Both the position numbers and the translations under genes were made by a program. The notes beneath the pieces are model-generated. The model ran no database searches and was not told the DNA's origin. It worked only from the letters and a program-made list of their open reading frames with translations. Below, in pieces: positions 1-10,591 of a stretch of DNA of 64,000 bases; within the stretch, counting starts at the first letter, position 1, and every line of letters starts with the position of its first letter. This stretch comes from Enterococcus wangshanyuanii (GTDB lineage Bacteria > Bacillota > Bacilli > Lactobacillales > Enterococcaceae). The stretch covers positions 3,778,362-3,842,361 of the forward strand of contig NZ_CP021874.1 of assembly GCF_002197645.1 (NCBI RefSeq). The letters are read 5' to 3'.

Positions 1-69
1 GTGGCATTTCCGGAAAAAGGAATCAAACGATTACTGGCGGCATTTGCTCCGATTGAGAAAATATCTTAG
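1..69 (+). CDS. pcrA: PcrA DNA helicase, C-terminal end only (partial)
   Basis: The first 22 codons read in frame to a TAG at 67-69. The peptide (GIKRLLAAFAPIEK region) matches the conserved end of the PcrA C-terminal domain that follows the superfamily 1A helicase core in Firmicutes. pcrA directly upstream of ligA is the usual enterococcal order, which supports the call. Everything before the tail lies outside the window, so no catalytic motif can be seen. The reading rests on a short stretch plus synteny. Confidence 0.8.
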   Translation: MAFPEKGIKRLLAAFAPIEKIS

Positions 70-660
70 GTTGTACAGAATGGACATTAGGAAAAAGAGA
101 GAGTCATTGTGAAAAAACGAGTCACGAAGTCAATTTTCTATTTTCTAGTAGAGACTGCACGGCTCATTCCACATCTATCGTTATCCAGCTGCATGAGCCA
201 GTCTCTCGAGAAAAAGATAAAGCCTAAATGAGGTGAAAAGCACCTCATTCATGTTTTCCTATTTTCTAGTCGAGACTGAACGGCTCATTCCACATCTATT
301 GTTATCCAGTTGCACAAATCAATCCTTAGGAAAATAGACAAATTGTCAGTGTGACAAAAAACGTCACAAAGTCAATTTCCTAATTTTCTACAGGATTAAA
401 CGATTTGTTCCGCATCTATCGTTATCCAGCTGCACAAGCCAACCTCTCGGAAAAAAGACAAAAATAGAGTGAGACAAAAAGCGTCTCAATCTATTTTTCC
501 TATTTTTCAGTCGAGGTTAAACGGCTTGTTCCGCTTTTATCGTTATCTAGCTGCACAGGTCAGCCTTTCTGGAAAAAGATAAAAATGAATTGTGGCAAAA
601 AGCGCCACATTTCATTTTTCCTATTTTCCGTTCAAGGCTAAGCGACCTGTTCCGCTTTTA
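70..660. repeat. Tandem array of about 120-nt hairpin repeats between pcrA and ligA
   Basis: Four well-formed hairpins of 95-96 nt lie at 193-288, 314-408, 434-529 and 555-650, with a degenerate fifth at the pcrA end. The period is 120-121 nt. Their outer arms differ in sequence but always pair: ATGAGCC/GGCTCAT, ACAAATC/GATTTGT, ACAAGCC/GGCTTGT, ACAGGTC/GACCTGT. The next helix also covaries, for example AACCTC/GAGGTT against AGCCTT/AAGGCT. Each tip has a short stem closing an A-rich loop, such as TGTGGC/GCCACA. Linkers of 25 nt keep a common core around TATCGTTATCCAGCTGC. The layout resembles the BOX and RUP intergenic elements of other Firmicutes. No ORF is present. A related copy lies at 55643-55733. 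Confidence 0.85.
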
Positions 661-667
661 AATTTAG

Positions 668-2719
<2,052 letters not shown>

Positions 2720-2871
2720 GAGTAGCTATATCGCTAAATTATCACAATTTTTTTCAATTATAAGTGATTTTCTTTGGTCTCTAGCCAATTTTCTTAGAAT
2801 TTTATGATAGAATAAGGAAAAAGCTGTTTTATCAAACGAAATGATTCATTTAACAGTATAAATTTGAACGA

Positions 2872-2942
2872 AAGAACTCTAGCAAGTTTGTGTTCTATTT
2901 GCAGCTTAATTGCTTCTATAGAACCTGCTTGGCGGAGTTCTT
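2872..2942 (+). promoter_or_regulatory. Nested leader hairpin upstream of gatC
   Basis: Three successive helices pair across this stretch: AAGAACTC with GAGTTCTT at the base, a CAAG/CTTG helix, and GTTCTAT with ATAGAAC near the tip. The structure ends just before the ribosome-binding purines (AAAGGAAAGAAGG) and the gatC start at 2964. It has no T-run, so it is not a simple terminator. A cis-regulatory or processing role is inferred only from its position and stability. Confidence 0.45.
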
Positions 2943-2963
2943 CTAAAGGAAAGAAGGGTACCC

Positions 2964-3269
2964 ATGGCAATTAGTGAAGAACAAGCAAAACACGTAGCAA
3001 AATTATCAAAACTAGCATTTTCCGATGGAGAATTGAAAGATTTTACTGATCAATTAGGTAAAATCATCGATATGGTGGAATTATTAGAAGAAGTAGATAC
3101 AGAGGGCGTACCTTTTACGTCTAACGTCGCACATTCGATCAATGTGATGCGTGAAGACAATGCGATACCAGGAATGAACCGCGATGAATTAATGAAGAAC
3201 GTACCGGAATCAGAAGATGGCTATATCAAAGTGCCAGCAATTATCGACAATGGGGAGGCTGGTGCATAA
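2964..3269 (+). CDS. gatC: Asp-tRNA(Asn)/Glu-tRNA(Gln) amidotransferase subunit C
   Basis: GatC is the small structural subunit of GatCAB, which converts misacylated Glu-tRNA(Gln) or Asp-tRNA(Asn) into the amidated form in bacteria that lack the direct synthetases. It is 101 aa and starts with the family pattern [16 protein letters not shown]. The central [20 protein letters not shown] helix and the VMREDN segment that wraps around GatA are both visible. The TAA overlaps the gatA ATG by one base (TAATG), so translation is probably coupled. The gene lies downstream of a strong leader hairpin. Confidence 0.97.
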   Translation: MAISEEQAKHVAKLSKLAFSDGELKDFTDQLGKIIDMVELLEEVDTEGVPFTSNVAHSINVMREDNAIPGMNRDELMKNVPESEDGYIKVPAIIDNGEAGA

Positions 3270-4738
3270 TGGAAAAATTATACGATAAGTCACTAACAGA
3301 ACTGCATAATTTATTGGTATCAAAAGAAATTACTGCTACAGATCTAACACATGCAACATTGGACCGCATCAAAGAAACAGAGAAAGATGTCGACTCATTC
3401 ATTACAATCAATGAAGAAAAAGCGTTAGATTTAGCGAAAGCAATTGATTTGAAAGGGATCACTGAATCAAATCCATTAGCTGGAATTCCTATCGGTATCA
3501 AAGACAATATCGTCACAAAAGATATTTTAACAACGGCTGCATCAAAAATGCTGCATAATTTCAATCCGATTTATGATGCAACAGTAATGGATAAACTGTA
3601 CCAAGCAGATATGATCCCTGTTGGTAAATTAAACATGGATGAATTTGCCATGGGTGCAAGTACAGAAACATCATATTTCAAACAAACAAAAAATGCTTGG
3701 GATCATTCAAAAGTTCCTGGCGGTTCTTCAGGTGGTTCGGCAGCAGCAGTTGCAGCGGGACAAATTCCGGTTTCTTTAGGAAGCGATACAGGTGGAAGTA
3801 TTCGCCAACCAGCTTCATTCAACGGAATCGTTGGTATGAAGCCAACATACGGACGTGTATCTCGATTTGGTTTGATCGCCTTTTCTTCAAGCTTAGACCA
3901 AATCGGTCCAATGACTAGAAATGTTCAAGACAATGCTCTAGCGTTGAACGCAATCAGCGGGTTTGATGAAAAAGACGGCACTTCTGCTGGCGTATCCGTT
4001 CCTGATTTTACTACAGGTTTAACAGGGGATATCAAAGGTATGAAAGTTGCTTTACCAAAAGAATATCTTGGTGAAGGAGTCGATGCTGGTGTTCGTGACG
4101 CTGTCCTTAAAGCGGCAGAAACATTTAAAGCACTAGGTGCAACAGTTGAAGAAGTTAGCTTACCACATTCAAAATATGGTGTAGCTGTTTATTATATCAT
4201 CGCTTCTTCAGAAGCAAGTTCAAACTTACAACGTTTTGACGGTATCCGTTATGGTTACCGCTCTGAAAATGTTAAAAACCTTGAAGATGTGTATGTGAAT
4301 TCACGTTCTGAAGGTTTCGGTATTGAAGTAAAACGCCGTATTATGCTCGGAACATTCTCATTAAGTGCGGGCTATTATGACGCTTATTTCAAAAAGGCAG
4401 GTCAAGTTAGAACCTTGATTAGACAAGATTTCGATAAAGTATTCGAATCGTATGATATTATCATTGGCCCAGCATCACCGACCGTTGCTTTTGGGTTAGG
4501 TGAAAACATCAATGATCCAATCACGATGTATATGAATGACTTATTGACGATTCCAGTAAACTTAGCTGGTTTACCTGGAATGTCCGTACCAGCTGGCTTC
4601 TCAGAAGGCTTGCCAGTCGGCTTACAAATCATCGGCAAAGCATTCGATGAAAGTACGATGTATAAAGCAGCTTACGCATTTGAACAAGCAACAGATTTCC
4701 ACACGAAAAAACCTGTGATCTTAGGGGGGAATGACTAA
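3269..4738 (+). CDS. gatA: Glutamyl-tRNA(Gln) amidotransferase subunit A
   Basis: GatA releases ammonia from glutamine for transfer to the tRNA-bound acyl group. This 489-aa protein belongs to the amidase-signature family. The Ser-cisSer-Lys triad appears as K78 (GIPIGIKDN), S153 in the glycine/serine-rich stretch [15 protein letters not shown], and the nucleophile S177 in [10 protein letters not shown]. Length and motifs are normal. It overlaps both gatC and gatB by a single base, so the three subunits form one translationally coupled unit. Confidence 0.98.
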   Translation: MEKLYDKSLTELHNLLVSKEITATDLTHATLDRIKETEKDVDSFITINEEKALDLAKAIDLKGITESNPLAGIPIGIKDNIVTKDILTTAASKMLHNFNPIYDATVMDKLYQADMIPVGKLNMDEFAMGASTETSYFKQTKNAWDHSKVPGGSSGGSAAAVAAGQIPVSLGSDTGGSIRQPASFNGIVGMKPTYGRVSRFGLIAFSSSLDQIGPMTRNVQDNALALNAISGFDEKDGTSAGVSVPDFTTGLTGDIKGMKVALPKEYLGEGVDAGVRDAVLKAAETFKALGATVEEVSLPHSKYGVAVYYIIASSEASSNLQRFDGIRYGYRSENVKNLEDVYVNSRSEGFGIEVKRRIMLGTFSLSAGYYDAYFKKAGQVRTLIRQDFDKVFESYDIIIGPASPTVAFGLGENINDPITMYMNDLLTIPVNLAGLPGMSVPAGFSEGLPVGLQIIGKAFDESTMYKAAYAFEQATDFHTKKPVILGGND

Positions 4739-6168
4739 TGAACTTTGAAACTGTCATCGGACTTGAGGTCCATGTAGAATTAAAAACAAACTCTAAAATC
4801 TTTTCACCAGCACCTGCTCATTTTGGTGCTGAGCCAAACAGCAATACCAATGTGATCGACTGGGGTTACCCAGGCGTATTGCCAGTGATGAATAAAGAAG
4901 CGATTGCTTTTGGGATGAAAGCAGCACTTGCTTTAAATTGTGAAATCTCAAAAGATACACACTTTGACCGTAAAAACTATTTTTACCCAGATAATCCCAA
5001 AGCCTATCAAATTTCTCAATTCGATCAACCGATCGGTCATGACGGCTGGATCGATATTGAAGTTGAAGGCGAAACAAAACGCATTCGTATTGAACGTGTT
5101 CATTTGGAAGAAGATGCGGGTAAAAACATTCACGGAGAAGGCGGCTATTCTTACGTCGACTTAAACCGTCAAGGAACACCGTTGATCGAAATCGTGTCAG
5201 AAGCAGATATGCGTTCACCAGAAGAAGCTTATGCTTATTTAGAAGCATTACGTTCGATCATTCTTTTCACAGATGTTTCTGATGTGAAGATGGAAGAAGG
5301 CTCAATGCGTTGTGATGCTAATATTTCACTACGTCCATATGGTCAGGAAGAATTCGGGACAAAAGCCGAAATCAAAAACTTGAACTCTATGAGCTTTGTT
5401 AAAAAAGGGTTGGCTTTTGAAGAAAAACGTCAAGCGAAAGTCTTATTATCAGGCGGTGAAATTCAACAAGAAACTCGTCGTTTTGATGAAACAACAAATA
5501 AAACATTGTTGATGCGTGTCAAAGAAGGCTCAAGTGACTATCGTTACTTCTCAGAGCCGGATGTACCACGTTTTGCGATCGATGATGAGTGGATCGAGCA
5601 AGTGCGCCAAAGCTTACCTGAGATGCCTGCTTCTCGTCGTGCACGTTACACGAAAGAATTAGGATTACCTGAATACGATGCAATGGTCTTGACCTTGACG
5701 AAAGAAATGTCTGATTTCTTCGAAGCAGCTTTAGCAGAAGGTGCAGATGCCAAACAAGTATCAAACTGGTTGATGGGTGAAGTTTCTGCTTACTTGAATA
5801 GCGAAAAAGTCGAGTTGGCTGATACAAAACTAACACCAGCAAACTTAGCTGGAATGATCACGTTGATCGCAGACGGTACGATCAGCTCTAAGATCGCTAA
5901 AAAAGTCTTTAAAGAATTGATCGAAAATGGCGGCGATGCCAAAGAAGTCGTTGAAGCAAAAGGCTTGGTTCAACTTTCTGATCCATCACAATTATTGCCG
6001 ATCATCAATGATGTACTAGATAACAATCAACAATCTGTAGATGATTTCAAAAACGGGAAAGACCGTGCAGTCGGCTTTTTAGTGGGTCAAATCATGAAAG
6101 CAACAAAAGGGCAAGCCAATCCAGGTGTTGTAAACAAACTGCTCCAAGAAGAATTGACAAAACGATAG
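4738..6168 (+). CDS. gatB: Aspartyl/glutamyl-tRNA amidotransferase subunit B
   Basis: GatB is the tRNA-binding kinase-like subunit of GatCAB. It phosphorylates the misacylated residue before amidation. The 476-aa protein has the family start [14 protein letters not shown], the active-site region [19 protein letters not shown], and [15 protein letters not shown] helical and YqeY-like tail follows from about residue 330, ending in [13 protein letters not shown], which contacts the tRNA elbow. It is the last amidotransferase gene. dagK begins 10 bases after its stop, so the two may be cotranscribed. Confidence 0.98.
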   Translation: MNFETVIGLEVHVELKTNSKIFSPAPAHFGAEPNSNTNVIDWGYPGVLPVMNKEAIAFGMKAALALNCEISKDTHFDRKNYFYPDNPKAYQISQFDQPIGHDGWIDIEVEGETKRIRIERVHLEEDAGKNIHGEGGYSYVDLNRQGTPLIEIVSEADMRSPEEAYAYLEALRSIILFTDVSDVKMEEGSMRCDANISLRPYGQEEFGTKAEIKNLNSMSFVKKGLAFEEKRQAKVLLSGGEIQQETRRFDETTNKTLLMRVKEGSSDYRYFSEPDVPRFAIDDEWIEQVRQSLPEMPASRRARYTKELGLPEYDAMVLTLTKEMSDFFEAALAEGADAKQVSNWLMGEVSAYLNSEKVELADTKLTPANLAGMITLIADGTISSKIAKKVFKELIENGGDAKEVVEAKGLVQLSDPSQLLPIINDVLDNNQQSVDDFKNGKDRAVGFLVGQIMKATKGQANPGVVNKLLQEELTKR

Positions 6169-6178
6169 AAAGCAGCAG

Positions 6179-7255
6179 ATGCAGATGAAAAAAGCAAGAG
6201 TAATTTATAATCCTACTTCCGGTAAAGAACTAGTCAAGAAAAATCTAGCAGATATTCTTTCTATCTTGGAAGAATGCGGATATGAAGCTAGTGCTTTTGC
6301 CACAACGCCAGAAGAAAACTCCGCTAAAAATGAAGCCCGTCGTGTAGCTGAATCAGGTTTTGACCTGGTCGTTGCGGCAGGTGGAGACGGAACGATCAAT
6401 GAAGTTGTAAACGGAATTGCTCCTTTGGAAAATCGACCTAAGATGGCGATTATTCCTGCTGGAACAACGAATGATTATGCAAGAGCATTAAAAATTCCTC
6501 GAGATAATATTGTCAAAGCAGCAGAAGTGATCCGCAAAAATCAAACAGTTAAAATGGATATTGGTCGTGCTCGTGAGAACTATTTTATCAATATCGCAGC
6601 AGGTGGTCATTTGACTGAGTTGACCTATGAGGTTCCTTCAGAGTTGAAAAGTATTTTTGGCTATCTTGCTTATTTAGCGAAGGGGGCTGAAATGCTACCT
6701 CGGGTCAAACCGATCAAAATGCGGATGGAATACGATGAAGGCGTCTATGAAGGAAATGCTTCGATGTTTTTCCTTGGACTGACCAACTCAGTCGGAGGAT
6801 TTGAAACGATCGTACCTGATGCAAAACTAGATGATGGCAAATTCTCTTTGATCATCGTTAAAACGGCAAATGTGTTTGAGATCCTTCATTTAGTTGCTCT
6901 AATGTTAAATGGTGGAAAGCATGTAGAAGATCCTCGTTTGATCTATACTAAAACAAGTTATCTACATGCAGAAACACTTGATCCAAAAGCGAAAATGATG
7001 ATCAATTTAGATGGAGAATATGGTGGTGATGCACCAATGGAATTCACGAATTTGCATCAACATATTGAAATGTTTGCGAATGCTGATGCAATTCCTTCGA
7101 ATGCCATCATGGGATCAGTTCTAAGTGAATATAAAGACGAGGATGAAGCTGATCAGGAAGAAGAAGATCAGTATCATGCAGCAAGTAAAGAGTTTGTAAA
7201 AGAAGTTGAACGTTTGACCGAAGAAGATATTGATAACAATGGTCAAATCGGCTGA
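6179..7255 (+). CDS. dagK: Diacylglycerol kinase, lipid kinase family
   Basis: This soluble DagK phosphorylates diacylglycerol released by lipoteichoic acid synthesis, returning it to phospholipid metabolism. The NAD-kinase/DAGK fold motifs are present: NPTSGK near residue 12, VVAAGGDGTINEV near residue 67, and PAGTTNDYARAL. At 358 aa it is longer than DgkB-type proteins because of a strongly acidic tail (EYKDEDEADQEEEDQ). Two starts are possible. ATG 6179 has a weak GAAAG six bases upstream, and ATG 6185 gives the more typical MKKARVIYNP start. The position directly after gatCAB is common in enterococci. Confidence 0.95.
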   Translation: MQMKKARVIYNPTSGKELVKKNLADILSILEECGYEASAFATTPEENSAKNEARRVAESGFDLVVAAGGDGTINEVVNGIAPLENRPKMAIIPAGTTNDYARALKIPRDNIVKAAEVIRKNQTVKMDIGRARENYFINIAAGGHLTELTYEVPSELKSIFGYLAYLAKGAEMLPRVKPIKMRMEYDEGVYEGNASMFFLGLTNSVGGFETIVPDAKLDDGKFSLIIVKTANVFEILHLVALMLNGGKHVEDPRLIYTKTSYLHAETLDPKAKMMINLDGEYGGDAPMEFTNLHQHIEMFANADAIPSNAIMGSVLSEYKDEDEADQEEEDQYHAASKEFVKEVERLTEEDIDNNGQIG

Positions 7256-7268
7256 TTTTTCATTAAAG

Positions 7269-7315
7269 ACAGGTTCAAGTCAAAACATTCTAGTTTTGGC
7301 TTGAACCTGTTTTTT
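7269..7315 (+). terminator. Rho-independent terminator after dagK
   Basis: A long stem, ACAGGTTCAAGTCAAAAC pairing with GTTTTGGCTTGAACCTGT around a six-base loop, is followed directly by a T-run. It closes the gatCAB-dagK transcript. Confidence 0.9.
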
Positions 7316-7413
7316 AGCACGAAAATGAGAAAATTAGTAAAAACACAATATATGTACTTCATATAATTAATAAACGCAATATATAGTATAAAAAAACTCT
7401 CATAATTGTTAAT

Positions 7414-7428
7414 TGAGAAGGATTCTCA
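7414..7428. promoter_or_regulatory. Fur-like palindrome before pnuC
   Basis: TGAGAAGGATTCTCA is a perfect 6-3-6 inverted repeat. It matches most positions of the 7-1-7 Fur/PerR/Zur consensus (TGATAATNATTATCA). It also contains a GAGAAGGA Shine-Dalgarno-like core just before the TTG at 7429, so the symmetry could be partly fortuitous. It is listed as a candidate only. Confidence 0.35.
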
Positions 7429-7515
7429 TTGACTTCTGATTCAAACAAGAGTAAATTAATGGAGTCGTCAATTCTGCAGAAGGTGATAATAATAGTCGCG
7501 AAAGGTTTGTTTGAG

Positions 7516-8202
7516 ATGGGTTCAAATTTTATTATAAATGATTTTAAAGGCTGGCAAAGAAAAAGCTATTTATTTTTATTAGCGATGGTTTTAGTTCAAT
7601 TGACTGCATTTCTTTTTAATCCGTCCAGTTGGATCACATTAGTTGGAGGCTTATCCGGAATCATTTGCGTCAATCTGATTGCTCAAGGAAAAGCCAGTAA
7701 CTATATATTTGGCTTTATCAGTGCATTGATCATTGGTTATTTTGGCTTAAAGACAAAAGTCTACGCAGAGGTACTGCTTCAGACATTTTATATCATCATG
7801 GATATTACAGGATTATTTGCTTGGCTAAAAGCAAGTGAAGACGGTACTGGCAATGTCACAGATGTCAAAGTATTAAAAGGGATTCAATGGCTATATGCGG
7901 GATTGATTTGGCTAGGGATCGGTATTCTTGCTTATTATCTTTTAGGTTTTGTCAACGATGCACAGCAGACACTTGACGCAGTAACTTTTAGTGTCTCAGC
8001 AACGGGAATGCTATTGATGATCAAGAGATATCAGTCACAATTTGTTTTTTGGTTATTAGGAAATTTATTTTCTATCGTTTTATGGTTTAGAGCAGGGACA
8101 CATGCTGGTGGTGACTATGCGTTGTTTGTTATGTATTGCATGTACACCTTTAACTCGATATATGGTATGATACATTGGTTGAAATTAAAAAAAAATAATT
8201 AA
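7516..8202 (+). CDS. pnuC: PnuC-family nicotinamide riboside/mononucleotide transporter
   Basis: PnuC proteins carry NAD precursors, usually nicotinamide riboside, across the membrane by facilitated diffusion. The sequence is almost entirely hydrophobic, with about seven membrane segments. It has the family signatures NDFKGWQRKSYLFLL at the start, W-rich mid segments and a WLKLKK tail. ATG 7516 has GAAAGG ten bases upstream and gives 228 aa, close to the family norm. A longer reading from TTG 7429 adds 29 residues and has a good GAGAAGGA site, so it cannot be excluded. A deoxynucleoside kinase follows after 18 bases, which makes a small nucleoside-salvage operon. Confidence 0.9.
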   Translation: MGSNFIINDFKGWQRKSYLFLLAMVLVQLTAFLFNPSSWITLVGGLSGIICVNLIAQGKASNYIFGFISALIIGYFGLKTKVYAEVLLQTFYIIMDITGLFAWLKASEDGTGNVTDVKVLKGIQWLYAGLIWLGIGILAYYLLGFVNDAQQTLDAVTFSVSATGMLLMIKRYQSQFVFWLLGNLFSIVLWFRAGTHAGGDYALFVMYCMYTFNSIYGMIHWLKLKKNN

Positions 8203-8220
8203 TAATAGGTAGGGAGTTCG

Positions 8221-8862
8221 ATGGCAGTGATCGTTTTAGCAGGTACAATTGGTGCAGGAAAATCTAGTTTAACAGAAATTATTTCAGAACATTTAGGTTC
8301 AGAAGCATTTTATGAATCTGTAGATGATAATGAAGTATTACCTTTGTTTTATGCAGATCCCCAAAAATATGCATTTCTATTACAAATCTATTTTTTAAAT
8401 AAACGCTTTGATAGTATCAAACAAGCATTATCTCATGAGAATAATGTACTAGACCGCTCGATCTATGAAGATTCTTTACTTTTTCATTTGAATGCTGACT
8501 TGGGCAGAGCAAATGAAACCGAGGTAAAAGTTTATGATTCACTATTGGAAAATATGCTGCAGGAATTGCCCTATGCAGCGCATAAAAAGCGTCCGGATCT
8601 GTTAGTCCATATTAAAGTATCTTTTCCTAAAATGCTGGAACGAATCAAACGACGTGGGCGTTCATACGAGCAGGTAGATGATGATCCAGAACTTTATGAA
8701 TACTACAAAGAACTGAATAGTCGCTATGAAAAGTGGTTTGAAGACTATGATGAGAGTCCGAAAATTCAAATTGATGGTGACAAATATGATTTTATCGAAA
8801 ATGATACTGCCAAAAAAGAAGTGATTCAATTGATTGAAAATAAATTAGCTGAAATCAACTAA
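8221..8862 (+). CDS. Deoxynucleoside kinase (dAK/dGK family)
   Basis: This is a 213-aa salvage enzyme that phosphorylates deoxynucleosides. The P-loop GTIGAGKSS lies at residues 8-16, and the substrate-binding DRS motif at VLDRSIYEDSLLF. The arginine-rich lid RIKRRGRSYEQ, near residue 140, is typical of the deoxyadenosine/deoxyguanosine kinase family of Lactobacillales. Specificity cannot be fixed from sequence alone. A GGTAGGGAG ribosome-binding region precedes the ATG. Its place behind pnuC suggests shared use of imported nucleosides. Confidence 0.93.
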   Translation: MAVIVLAGTIGAGKSSLTEIISEHLGSEAFYESVDDNEVLPLFYADPQKYAFLLQIYFLNKRFDSIKQALSHENNVLDRSIYEDSLLFHLNADLGRANETEVKVYDSLLENMLQELPYAAHKKRPDLLVHIKVSFPKMLERIKRRGRSYEQVDDDPELYEYYKELNSRYEKWFEDYDESPKIQIDGDKYDFIENDTAKKEVIQLIENKLAEIN

Positions 8863-8877
8863 TTTAAATGAAATAAT

Positions 8878-8918
8878 GAAAGATGAGGTAAAGGGAACCG
8901 TTTTTATCTCATCTTTTT
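8878..8918 (+). terminator. Terminator after deoxynucleoside kinase
   Basis: AAAGATGAG pairs with CTCATCTTT, and additional inner pairs (GTAAA with TTTAT) extend the stem. A T-run follows. Confidence 0.8.
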
Positions 8919-9029
8919 ATTTTCCCCCCTTAAAATGTGATTCTTTTTACTATCAAAGCCGAACTCTCTATTGCTTTTCCTGTATTTTTTCATTAGAATG
9001 AGTGAAGCGCATAAAAGAAGGAGCGACCT

Positions 9030-10400
9030 ATGAATAATTTTCCAGTAAAAAAAAATGAAACGATCGAAGTAGATATCATTGATTTGACCCATGAAGGAAT
9101 GGGGGTAGCTAAAATCGATGGGTATCCACTATTTATAGAAGATGCTTTACCTGGCGAAAAAATCGAAATCAAAGTGTTGAAAGTCGGTAAAAGCTTTGGT
9201 TATGGTAAAGTAGTCACTATTTTAAAATCAAGTGGAGACCGTGTTCCTGTTAAAGATCGAAACTTTACCAAAGTCGGTATCAGTCCGTTGCAGCATTTAG
9301 CTTATGGAGCTCAATTGAATTTTAAAACCAATCAAGTGAAAAATGTAATGCAGCGTGTTGCCAAGTTACCTGATGTCCCAGTTTTAGATACTCTAGGAAT
9401 GAAAAATCCATGGGGATACCGCAATAAAGCACAAATTCCGGTAAGAAAAATCGATAATCAATTGCAAACAGGTTTCTTTAGAAAAAATAGTCATGATTTG
9501 ATTCCGTTGGAACATTTCTATATTCAAGATCCTAAAATCGATGAAGCAGTGATCAAGATTCGTGACATTATGAGACGATACAGTATCAAACCATATAACG
9601 AATCAGATAATACAGGGAACCTGCGCCATATCGTTGTTCGTAGAGGCTATCATACTGGAGAAATGATGGTAGTTCTGATCACAAGAACACCCAAACTATT
9701 CCCAACAAGTAAAATCGTCCCGGATATATTAGAGGCGCTGCCAGAAGTGGTTAGCATCGTACAAAATGTCAATCCGAAAAAGACTAATGTTATTTTTGGT
9801 GATGAAACGATTTTACTTCATGGTGAAGATCAGATCATTGATACGATTTTTGATTTGAAGTTTGAAATCTCTTCTCGCTCGTTCTACCAAGTAAATCCAC
9901 AACAAACAGAAGTAATGTACAATAAAGTCAAAGAATACGCTGCTTTAACAGGGAATGAAATAGTTGTCGATGCTTATTGTGGGATCGGTACGATCGGTCT
10001 GACTTTAGCAAAAGATGCGAAGCATGTTTATGGTGTGGAAGTTATCGAAGAAGCGGTGAAAAATGCGGAGAGCAATGCTCAGTTGAATGGTATTACAAAC
10101 GCAACTTTTACTGCCGGACTAGTAGAAGAAGCTTTACCAAGACTCTTGGAACAAGAAATCAAGCCGGATGTTGTGATCGTTGATCCTCCACGTAAGGGAT
10201 TAGAAGCAAGTTTAGTAGAAACATTGATCGAAACTAAACCGGAGCGAATTGTTTATGTCAGCTGCAATCCTGCAACATTAGCAAGAGATTTAGCTTTATT
10301 AGTAGAAGGCGGTTATCAAGTAAAAGAAGTTCAACCAGTAGATAATTTCCCTCAAACAACTCATATTGAGTCAGTGACATTACTGACAAAGGCGGTGTAA
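9030..10400 (+). CDS. rlmD: 23S rRNA (uracil-C5) methyltransferase, RlmD/RlmCD type
   Basis: The enzyme adds a methyl group to uracil C5 in 23S rRNA using S-adenosylmethionine. The 456-aa protein begins with a TRAM RNA-binding domain (residues 8-65, GMGVAKIDGYPLFIEDALPGE). The SAM-binding VDAYCGIGTIGL, the DPPRKGL motif and the catalytic cysteine in YVSCNPATLARDL follow. Bacillus and relatives have a dual-site enzyme (RlmCD, U747 and U1939), so dual specificity is possible. An iron-sulfur CxxC cluster like that of E. coli RlmD is not apparent. A small basic-protein gene follows two bases after the stop. Confidence 0.93.
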   Translation: MNNFPVKKNETIEVDIIDLTHEGMGVAKIDGYPLFIEDALPGEKIEIKVLKVGKSFGYGKVVTILKSSGDRVPVKDRNFTKVGISPLQHLAYGAQLNFKTNQVKNVMQRVAKLPDVPVLDTLGMKNPWGYRNKAQIPVRKIDNQLQTGFFRKNSHDLIPLEHFYIQDPKIDEAVIKIRDIMRRYSIKPYNESDNTGNLRHIVVRRGYHTGEMMVVLITRTPKLFPTSKIVPDILEALPEVVSIVQNVNPKKTNVIFGDETILLHGEDQIIDTIFDLKFEISSRSFYQVNPQQTEVMYNKVKEYAALTGNEIVVDAYCGIGTIGLTLAKDAKHVYGVEVIEEAVKNAESNAQLNGITNATFTAGLVEEALPRLLEQEIKPDVVIVDPPRKGLEASLVETLIETKPERIVYVSCNPATLARDLALLVEGGYQVKEVQPVDNFPQTTHIESVTLLTKAV

Positions 10401-10401
10401 C

Positions 10402-10530
10402 ATGGATACAAAAAAGAAAATGCTTGAACTGATCAAAAAGAAACAAAGTGGTGGAAGATCGAAACAAATGGAATCCCCAAAAAATGATCGGAAAAACATG
10501 CGAAAAGGGCCAAAAATATACAATAAATAA
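10402..10530 (+). CDS. Small very basic protein, 42 aa
   Basis: This short ORF (MDTKKKMLELIKKKQSGG at its start) begins one base after the rRNA methyltransferase TAA, so coupled translation is likely. It is rich in Lys/Arg, has no hydrophobic segment, and ends in KGPKIYNK. A terminator follows immediately, which marks it as the last gene of the unit. The composition suggests RNA or ribosome binding, but no family is recognised and the function is unknown. Confidence 0.6.
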   Translation: MDTKKKMLELIKKKQSGGRSKQMESPKNDRKNMRKGPKIYNK

Positions 10531-10533
10531 TAG

Positions 10534-10584
10534 AAATCCAATGCCTCTACACAATTTTTGTGAGTATCGGCATTGGATTTTTTT
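10534..10584 (+). terminator. Terminator after the small basic protein
   Basis: AAATCCAATGCC pairs with GGCATTGGATTT around a 23-base loop, with a following run of T. It separates the plus-strand unit from the convergent ROK gene. Confidence 0.85.
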
Positions 10585-10591
10585 GTTATGG

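Noticed and set aside
70..660. CRISPR array between pcrA and ligA
   Set aside because: The repeats are 120-nt hairpins with variable arms and fixed linkers, not short direct repeats with unique spacers, and no cas genes are present.
3241..3564. Antisense ORFs over gatA and many other genes
   Set aside because: They are shadows of strongly coding regions, lack ribosome-binding sites and show no family features.
7321..7515. NAD-type riboswitch before pnuC
   Set aside because: The gene family makes it attractive, but I could not match the conserved core, so it is mentioned only as a test to run.
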